NCBI GenBank assembly: GCA_002690085.1
Contig: NZDM01000083.1
Location: forward strand, 1-11,238
DNA from: Flavobacteriaceae bacterium
GTDB taxonomy: Bacteria; Bacteroidota; Bacteroidia; Flavobacteriales; Flavobacteriaceae
Direction: 5' to 3'
DNA length: 11,238 nucleotides
In this document: positions 6,250 to 11,238 of the stretch, piece after piece
Layout of the letters: each line of letters starts with the position of its first letter
Position numbering within the stretch: position 1 is the first letter of the stretch
Program-made: the position numbers and the translations under genes
Notes under the pieces: model-generated
What the model was told of the DNA's origin: nothing
Database searches by the model: none
The model's input: only the letters and a program-made list of their open reading frames with translations

Positions 6250-6962
6250 AGCATTTGAATGGATTTCAAATCAAATTCTTCAATTGCCTTTTCAGACTTA
6301 ACACGCAACATTCCACTTTTTGAAACCCCTAGAATAGTGCCCACGAAGGACACCCCTTGGGAATTTACGAAAGATGATGGCTTATTTTTTCTAAACAATA
6401 CACTTTCATATTCAGACATCAATTTATCCGTGTTTAGAACATCAAAATAATGTTTAAGTTGTGCCATTAGTTCCGTGGTCAATGCCTCAATATCAAAAGC
6501 TGTCCCCGTAATAGATTTCATTGAAGAAGCTTGGGGTAAGTTTTTGAAATGCGTTTGGTTGACATTTACTCCAATACCAATAATGGCTTGATTAATTTTT
6601 TGCTTTTTTGTAAGTAGCTGAATCAAAACACCTGAAATTTTTTTGTTGTCTGACAAAATGTCGTTTGGCCATTTTACAGAAAGGTTTGAAATGCCAAATG
6701 TTTTTAAGGTGATTAAAATAGCCATAGAAACACGCATGTTAATTTCAAATTGGTACTGCACTTTTGTTTTAATATTTTTTTTTAAAATGCTGATTATTAG
6801 ATTCTTACCCTTTTCAGATTGCCAATTTGAGCCGCGCTGACCTTGGCCTGCACTTTGGTATTGAGCCATAACCACTGCATAATCTTTCAATGGAATTTTC
6901 GAAACTAAATCTGCCAAATAACGATTTGTGGAATCAATGGCATTGAGTTTGATAATTTGCAT
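6243..6962 (-). CDS. birA: Biotin--[acetyl-CoA carboxylase] ligase, no DNA-binding domain
   Basis: The enzyme activates biotin as biotinyl-AMP and attaches it to a lysine of biotin carboxyl carrier domains. In the 239-residue protein the catalytic domain begins at once with STNRYL at residues 11-16. It includes the biotinyl-AMP loop GQGQRGSNW at 39-47, KWPNDI at 97-102 with the catalytic-site lysine K97, KKISGVLIQ at 107-115 and GIGVNVN at 129-135. A small SH3-like C-terminal domain follows (SFVGTILGVSKSGMLRV). The N-terminal helix-turn-helix of E. coli BirA is absent, so it should not repress biotin genes directly. The loop has Gln where E. coli has the two arginines of GRGRRG. It is convergent with the SRPBCC gene and divergent from rsfS. 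Confidence 0.94.
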   Translation of the reverse strand: MQIIKLNAIDSTNRYLADLVSKIPLKDYAVVMAQYQSAGQGQRGSNWQSEKGKNLIISILKKNIKTKVQYQFEINMRVSMAILITLKTFGISNLSVKWPNDILSDNKKISGVLIQLLTKKQKINQAIIGIGVNVNQTHFKNLPQASSMKSITGTAFDIEALTTELMAQLKHYFDVLNTDKLMSEYESVLFRKNKPSSFVNSQGVSFVGTILGVSKSGMLRVKSEKAIEEFDLKSIQMLY

Positions 6963-6976
6963 GTGGGGTCTTTAAG

Positions 6977-6992
6977 TTAAATTATAATTTAA
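6977..6992. repeat. Perfect 16-base AT-only palindrome
   Basis: TTAAATTATAATTTAA is its own reverse complement and lies in the 92-base spacer between the divergent birA and rsfS starts, 15 bases upstream of the birA ATG. It could be an operator or a melting or bending site, or it could be chance in AT-rich DNA. Confidence 0.4.
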
Positions 6993-7029
6993 TTAAGATA
7001 ATAAATCGTGTTTTAGACTTAAAAAATAA

Positions 7030-7037
7030 TAAATTTG
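7030..7037 (+). promoter_or_regulatory. Candidate -7 promoter element for rsfS-ftsH
   Basis: TAAATTTG matches TAnnTTTG perfectly and ends 17 bases before the rsfS ATG, predicting a leader of roughly a dozen bases. No TTG is found at the usual -33 distance. Confidence 0.45.
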
Positions 7038-7054
7038 CATTGTAATACGAATAT

Positions 7055-7426
7055 ATGACAAAAAATACATCTAGCCCCGACGAACTTTTATCCTTAATAA
7101 TTAAGGGTATGGAGGATATAAAAGGTGAAAATATTGCCTTGCTAGATTTAAGAAACATTGAAAATACAGTCTGTGATTATTTTATCATCTGCGATGGAAA
7201 CTCCAATACGCAAGTGAACGCAATAACCAGCTCAATCCAAAAAATTGTCAGTAAAAGTATCCATGAAAAGCCCTATCAAATTGAAGGCACTGAAAATGCG
7301 GAGTGGGTATTAATGGATTATGTAAACATTGTAGTTCATGTGTTTCAAAAACACAAACGCGCATATTACGATATAGAAAATCTGTGGGGCGATGCAAATA
7401 TCACAGAAATAGAAACACGTTATTAA
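7055..7426 (+). CDS. rsfS: Ribosome silencing factor RsfS (Iojap/YbeB)
   Basis: RsfS binds ribosomal protein uL14 on the large subunit and blocks joining with the small subunit, reducing translation in stationary phase or starvation. The 123 residues match the family in length and motifs: ENIALLDLRNIENTVCDYFIIC at residues 25-46, GTENAEWVLMDYVNIVVHVF at 78-97 and a YYDIENLWGDA ending at 104-114. The protein is soluble. Its ATG follows a perfect -7 element, and its stop lies nine bases before the ftsH ATG, so rsfS and ftsH very likely form one transcript. The pairing puts a translation-shutdown factor upstream of a quality-control protease; a functional link is inference only. Confidence 0.96.
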   Translation: MTKNTSSPDELLSLIIKGMEDIKGENIALLDLRNIENTVCDYFIICDGNSNTQVNAITSSIQKIVSKSIHEKPYQIEGTENAEWVLMDYVNIVVHVFQKHKRAYYDIENLWGDANITEIETRY

Positions 7427-7435
7427 AATATTTAT

Positions 7436-9385
7436 ATGTCAAAGGATAAAAAACAAAATAATTTTAAGTTCAACGCCTACTGGGTATATGGCATTGTCAT
7501 TGGTGTTTTTTTAATTTTCAATTTATTTTCTGGGGGAGTTGGCGCTTCTAATGGGATCACCACAACACCCTCTAAATTTTTTAAATTTCTTAGAGATGGA
7601 GATGTAAAGAAGGTTGAAATTGTAAACAAGCGTGAAGCCCTAGTTTATCTTACGGACAATGCTTCCAAAAAAGAAATACACAGAAAATCACAACCACAGA
7701 GAATTCTTCCTCTTGGAATTGCACCTAACTATGCCTTTGAATTTGGAGACGTGCAGTTGTTTCAAAAACAACTGGAAGACACGATTGCTGAGGAAAACCT
7801 CCGTACCGAACTAAACTTTAAAACGGAAACCAATGCCTTTGGAGACATACTACTTTCAATCGTACCCTTCATTCTTATCATTGCTGTATGGATATTTATC
7901 ATGCGCAGAATGTCTGGAGGCGGTGGACCTGGTGGTGGTGGCCAGATTTTTAATATTGGTAAATCCAAAGCAAAGCTTTTTGATCAAAAACTTGAAACCA
8001 AAACTACATTTGAAGATGTTGCTGGCCTGGAAGGTGCCAAAGAAGAGGTTCAAGAAATTGTAGATTTCCTTAAAAACCCAGAAAAATATACAGCCTTAGG
8101 AGGAAAAATTCCAAAAGGTGCATTGCTTGTTGGGCCTCCAGGAACTGGAAAAACATTATTGGCCAAAGCAGTTGCTGGAGAAGCCAAAGCGCCTTTTTTC
8201 TCACTCTCTGGTTCTGATTTTGTAGAAATGTTTGTTGGAGTTGGGGCTTCACGAGTTCGAGATCTTTTCAAGCAAGCCAAAGAAAAATCACCTGCAATTA
8301 TTTTTATTGATGAAATCGATGCAATTGGCCGCGCTAGAGGTAAAAGTAATTTTTCAGGTTCAAATGATGAACGGGAAAACACATTAAATCAACTTTTAAC
8401 AGAGATGGATGGTTTTGGGTCTAACTCCAATGTAATTGTGTTGGCGGCCACCAACCGTGCCGATGTTTTGGACAAAGCATTGATGCGTGCGGGTCGATTT
8501 GACCGTCAAATATATGTAGACTTGCCAGACATTCGCGAGCGGAAAGAAATATTTGAGGTTCACCTAAAACCCTTAAAAAAATCCAAGGATTTAGACACTG
8601 ATTTTCTGTCCAAGCAAACCCCGGGATTTTCAGGTGCAGACATCGCAAATGTTTGTAACGAAGCAGCTCTGATTGCAGCCAGAAATGAAAAGAAAGCAGT
8701 TGAAAAACAAGACTTTTTAGATGCTGTAGACCGTATCATTGGTGGTCTTGAGAAAAAGAATAAAATCATCACTCCAGATGAGAAAAAAGCAGTTGCATTC
8801 CACGAAGCGGGGCATGCCACTGTAAGTTGGATGTTAGAACATGCCGCGCCACTGGTAAAGGTAACTATTGTCCCCAGAGGTCGTTCACTGGGAGCGGCAT
8901 GGTATTTACCTGAAGAACGCTTAATTGTTAGGCCCGAACAAATGTTAGACGAAATGTGCGCAGCCTTGGGAGGCAGGGCTGCCGAAAAAATAATATTTAA
9001 TAAAATATCAACCGGTGCATTGAGTGACTTAGAAAAAGTTACCAAACAAGCCAGAGCCATGGTCACTGTTTATGGGTTGAGTGATAAAATTGGAAACCTA
9101 ACCTATTACGATTCATCCGGTCAAAATGAATATGGTTTTACCAAGCCATACAGCGAGCAAACAGCCGAACTTATAGACAAAGAAATATCGGATATAATTG
9201 AAGAACAATACCAACGTGCCATTTCATTGCTAAATGACAACAAGGACAAGCTTATTGAACTTGCCGAGGTACTGCTAAAAGACGAAGTGATTTTCAAAGA
9301 TAACTTGGAAACTATTTTTGGAAAACGTCCTTACGAAAACTCTAAAGTTGAAGCTGAGGCAGAAAAAATAGACGAAGAGGAATAG
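7436..9385 (+). CDS. ftsH: ATP-dependent zinc metalloprotease FtsH
   Basis: This 649-residue, membrane-anchored AAA+ protease forms hexamers that pull out and degrade membrane proteins and some soluble regulators. Membrane segments lie at about residues 14-32 and 138-156, with a periplasmic part between them and a glycine-rich linker (GGGGPGGGG) at 161-169. The AAA domain has Walker A GPPGTGKT at 233-240, the pore-loop MFVG at 265-268, Walker B IIFIDEID at 288-295 and the second region of homology from N340, with arginine fingers R351 and R354. The peptidase domain has HEAGH at 456-460 (zinc ligands H456 and H460, catalytic E457) and probable third ligand D531 in GALSDL. The tail is acidic (EAEAEKIDEEE). 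All key residues are present. It follows rsfS by nine bases. Confidence 0.98.
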   Translation: MSKDKKQNNFKFNAYWVYGIVIGVFLIFNLFSGGVGASNGITTTPSKFFKFLRDGDVKKVEIVNKREALVYLTDNASKKEIHRKSQPQRILPLGIAPNYAFEFGDVQLFQKQLEDTIAEENLRTELNFKTETNAFGDILLSIVPFILIIAVWIFIMRRMSGGGGPGGGGQIFNIGKSKAKLFDQKLETKTTFEDVAGLEGAKEEVQEIVDFLKNPEKYTALGGKIPKGALLVGPPGTGKTLLAKAVAGEAKAPFFSLSGSDFVEMFVGVGASRVRDLFKQAKEKSPAIIFIDEIDAIGRARGKSNFSGSNDERENTLNQLLTEMDGFGSNSNVIVLAATNRADVLDKALMRAGRFDRQIYVDLPDIRERKEIFEVHLKPLKKSKDLDTDFLSKQTPGFSGADIANVCNEAALIAARNEKKAVEKQDFLDAVDRIIGGLEKKNKIITPDEKKAVAFHEAGHATVSWMLEHAAPLVKVTIVPRGRSLGAAWYLPEERLIVRPEQMLDEMCAALGGRAAEKIIFNKISTGALSDLEKVTKQARAMVTVYGLSDKIGNLTYYDSSGQNEYGFTKPYSEQTAELIDKEISDIIEEQYQRAISLLNDNKDKLIELAEVLLKDEVIFKDNLETIFGKRPYENSKVEAEAEKIDEEE

Positions 9386-9403
9386 CATAATTTTCAAACT
9401 AAT

Positions 9404-9428
9404 TTAAACTTTTTTTGTTTAATTTTTT
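9404..9428 (+). terminator. Candidate intrinsic terminator after ftsH
   Basis: TTAAAC at 9404-9409 and GTTTAA at 9417-9422 form a perfect six-base stem around a loop of seven T, followed by six T at 9423-9428. The hairpin plus T-run is right for an intrinsic terminator, although the stem is AT-rich and weak. Read-through into the LUD gene is possible. Confidence 0.4.
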
Positions 9429-9435
9429 ATCTTTG
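9428..9435 (+). promoter_or_regulatory. Candidate -7 promoter element for LUD-cdsA-psd
   Basis: TATCTTTG matches TAnnTTTG perfectly and lies 33 bases before the LUD gene ATG. Its first T is also the last T of the terminator run of ftsH. No correctly spaced -33 TTG is visible. Confidence 0.45.
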
Positions 9436-9468
9436 GTATGTTGAGCTCTTAAAACCTCATTCTTCTAA

Positions 9469-10077
9469 ATGAATCTATTTCGGAAAATATTTAGCGCCAA
9501 ATCTAAAGAGGAAGAAAAGACTTCAGAAAAAGACCATAGCGATAAATATCTACCCAAAAAACAACTCCCAGTTGACGAACTCTTTACCGTCAATTTTAAT
9601 CAAAATGGCGGAAAATTTCTTTACTCAGAGTCGCTTGAAGAAGCACAAGAATTTCTCCAAAAAATATTGGAAGAGAATAATTGGGAGGACAAAACAGCAT
9701 TGATTTTAAATTCCAAACTCAAACAGAAGTTCAAAAATTTTGAATGGCAAACAACAAAAAACATAAACGATGGCTACTTTCTATTTACAACTTGTGAATA
9801 CTTAATTGCCAACGATGGTTCTTTGCTTATTTCTTCCAACCAAATTGCAGAAAAAAAACTAAAAGAATTACCGAAGAACTTCATTGTTTTTGCAAGTACA
9901 AGCCAAATTGTACAAACCATTGGGCAAGGACTTCAAGGAATTAAGGTCAAGAATAAGAAAAAAATTCCCTCAAACATTACAACCATTAAACATTTTAAAA
10001 TTCATGATGAAACCAATTTTATGAGCTATGGAAGTAGTACAAAAAACTTATACCTAATTTTATTAGAAGATTTATAA
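9469..10077 (+). CDS. LUD-domain (LutC/YkgG-like) protein
   Basis: The 202-residue protein has a charged, probably disordered N-terminus to about residue 30 and then a LUD-like alpha/beta domain. Supporting blocks are CEYLIANDGSLLISSNQ at residues 109-125, where most LUD proteins have a similar turn at an active-site-like position, FIVFASTSQIVQTI at 138-151 and SNITTIKHFKI at 168-178 near the end. LutC in Bacillus is part of the LutABC system for oxidising lactate to pyruvate, but no lutA or lutB is adjacent, so that role should not be transferred. There is no membrane segment. It starts its own unit after ftsH and is joined to cdsA by a seven-base gap, which places it in a phospholipid operon. 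Its function is unknown. Confidence 0.8.
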   Translation: MNLFRKIFSAKSKEEEKTSEKDHSDKYLPKKQLPVDELFTVNFNQNGGKFLYSESLEEAQEFLQKILEENNWEDKTALILNSKLKQKFKNFEWQTTKNINDGYFLFTTCEYLIANDGSLLISSNQIAEKKLKELPKNFIVFASTSQIVQTIGQGLQGIKVKNKKKIPSNITTIKHFKIHDETNFMSYGSSTKNLYLILLEDL

Positions 10078-10084
10078 CCACGCT

Positions 10085-10906
10085 TTGGAAAAATTAATAA
10101 AAAGAACCATTTCTGGGGGCTTGTTCGCAATACTTTTGGTTTTAGCGGCACAAAATAAATTTACATTTTTGGTGCTCTTGTTGGTTTTTGGATTTCTTTG
10201 CCTGTATGAATTCAACAAACTCATAGCGCAAAAAAATTGGTTTTCTTATCTCATTTTCGTAGCACTTATATTTGCATTTGGTTTCATGGAAATGCTGATC
10301 GGGAATTCTATTGGGCTTAATCACGCTTCTCAAATACTTCACGTTATCTGTATTTTCGTTTTATTGTTATTAACCCGCGATCTTTTCTCTTCTAAAAGTT
10401 TACCAAAACTGCTAACAAACCGATACATTAACACTACATTTTATATTAGTGGTGGCATCGTTTTCCTGGCATTAATCGCTTTTAATTTTGGGACCTACAA
10501 TCCAAGTATCATTATTGGTATGTTTGCACTGATTTGGATCAATGATAGCTTTGCTTATTTTGTAGGCTCTAATTATGGAAGGCAAAAATTATTTGAAAGT
10601 GTTTCTCCCAAAAAAACAGTAGAGGGATTTTTAGGTGGGGTGTTTTTTTCGGCCATAGGAAGTTATTTTATTTTTAAATTCACCAACGAATTACGATTTA
10701 CAAGCTGGCTTGTTATGAGTGTTTTGGTGAGTATCTTTGGAACCATCGGCGACTTAATAGAATCCAAATACAAGCGTCAAGCAGACGTTAAGGACAGCGG
10801 CAAATTGATGCCTGGCCACGGAGGATTACTAGACCGATTGGACAGTGCAATATTTGTAGCGCCTTTTATTTATTTATTTTTAAGACTATTAAATTATGTT
10901 TCATAA
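10085..10906 (+). CDS. cdsA: Phosphatidate cytidylyltransferase
   Basis: This inner-membrane enzyme makes CDP-diacylglycerol from phosphatidic acid and CTP, the branch point for all phospholipids. The 273-residue protein is very hydrophobic, with roughly eight predicted membrane segments. It shows the conserved NDSFAYFVGSNYGRQKL stretch at residues 153-169, VSPKKTVEGFLGG at 173-185 and the family signature near the C-terminus: SKYKR at 227-231, KD at 236-237 and PGHGGLLDRLD at 243-253. The start is TTG at 10085. A stop codon lies upstream in frame at 10064 with no ATG between, and the next in-frame Met (residue 68) would cut into the membrane domain. The gene follows LUD by seven bases, and its end overlaps psd by 11 bases. 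Confidence 0.96.
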   Translation: MEKLIKRTISGGLFAILLVLAAQNKFTFLVLLLVFGFLCLYEFNKLIAQKNWFSYLIFVALIFAFGFMEMLIGNSIGLNHASQILHVICIFVLLLLTRDLFSSKSLPKLLTNRYINTTFYISGGIVFLALIAFNFGTYNPSIIIGMFALIWINDSFAYFVGSNYGRQKLFESVSPKKTVEGFLGGVFFSAIGSYFIFKFTNELRFTSWLVMSVLVSIFGTIGDLIESKYKRQADVKDSGKLMPGHGGLLDRLDSAIFVAPFIYLFLRLLNYVS

Positions 10907-11238
10907 AGAAGGACAGACCATAATTTTTGTAAGTCTAATTATTGTTGGAAGTTTATTCTTGGTGATGGATTTCATTGGGATTCCATGGCTGGTCAAAACA
11001 CTTCAAATTGGATTGCTCATTGTTTTTATTTTAATTTTACAATTTTTTAGAAACCCCAAACGTAATACCCAAATTGACGATACTCATGTTGTTTCCCCTG
11101 TAGATGGTAAAGTCGTTGTTATAGAAGAAGTACAGGAATCCGAATATTTTAAAGAAAAGCGTCTGCAAGTAAGTGTTTTCATGTCTCCAATCAATGTACA
11201 TGTAACACGCTACCCCATTGGAGGAAAAGTGATTTTTA
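10896..11238 (+). CDS. psd: Phosphatidylserine decarboxylase family protein, 5' part
   Basis: An ATG at 10896, inside the end of cdsA, opens a frame that stays open to the window edge (114 residues seen). Two hydrophobic segments at about residues 8-28 and 33-51 are followed by FRNPKR and the decarboxylase domain: VVSPVDGKVVVIEE at 65-78, then RLQVSVFMSPINVHVTRYP at 89-107. These match the short Psd type found in Bacteroidota. Psd decarboxylates phosphatidylserine to phosphatidylethanolamine and matures by self-cleavage to a pyruvoyl enzyme; the cleavage motif lies beyond the window. Family members more often have SPADGKV, so the Val at residue 69 is slightly unusual. Translational coupling to cdsA is likely from the 11-base overlap. 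Confidence 0.93.
   Translation, partial: MFHKEGQTIIFVSLIIVGSLFLVMDFIGIPWLVKTLQIGLLIVFILILQFFRNPKRNTQIDDTHVVSPVDGKVVVIEEVQESEYFKEKRLQVSVFMSPINVHVTRYPIGGKVIF

Noticed and set aside
8050..9066. Long minus-strand frames of 110 and 168 codons inside ftsH
   Set aside because: They are antisense to highly conserved AAA and peptidase coding sequence and have no family features; they arise from the codon bias of ftsH.
1..11238. Mobile element, CRISPR, phage, toxin-antitoxin or defence genes
   Set aside because: No transposase, integrase, regular repeat array, attachment-site duplication or recognised defence domain is seen; nearly all bases belong to housekeeping genes.

Overview
The window looks like a chromosomal core region of a member of Bacteroidota, most likely a flavobacterium. 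The DNA is AT-rich and the genes have no obvious Shine-Dalgarno sequences. Several spacers carry perfect matches to the Bacteroidota -7 promoter element (TAnnTTTG). The protein sequences and the order ddl, coaD, NUDIX, pyrE, SRPBCC, birA, rsfS, ftsH, LUD, cdsA, psd agree with a flavobacterial housekeeping cluster; this comparison is from memory of the families, not from a search. I see no mobile element, CRISPR array, rRNA or tRNA gene, phage gene or defence gene.

Layout. Bases 1-236 hold the 3' end of a glutamine amidotransferase, probably trpG, followed by a short stretch that might be the remains of a trpD start. On the minus strand come yaaA (peroxide stress and iron), then a PASTA-domain membrane protein coupled to a RluA-family pseudouridine synthase through a TAATG junction. 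From a 136-base divergent spacer, ddl and coaD run on the plus strand. A 190-base spacer with small repeats separates coaD from a convergent minus-strand NUDIX hydrolase. The NUDIX gene is divergent from pyrE, which is followed 4 bases later by a small SRPBCC-fold protein. That gene overlaps the end of minus-strand birA by 7 bases. birA is divergent from rsfS and ftsH, and between them lies a 16-base AT-only palindrome. After ftsH, a probable terminator and a new promoter precede LUD (LutC-like), cdsA and psd, a tight operon cut by the right edge.

How the genes work together. Most are single steps of essential pathways: D-Ala-D-Ala for peptidoglycan (ddl), coenzyme A (coaD), UMP (pyrE), biotin attachment to carboxylases (birA), ribosome silencing (rsfS), membrane proteolysis (ftsH) and phosphatidylethanolamine synthesis (cdsA and psd, with PS synthase presumably elsewhere). 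The least understood proteins are the PASTA protein, the NUDIX protein with an unassigned N-terminal third, the SRPBCC protein and the LUD protein. I did not find a new multi-gene system. The best leads are these four conserved-neighbour proteins, the possible trpD scar and a few spacer structures.
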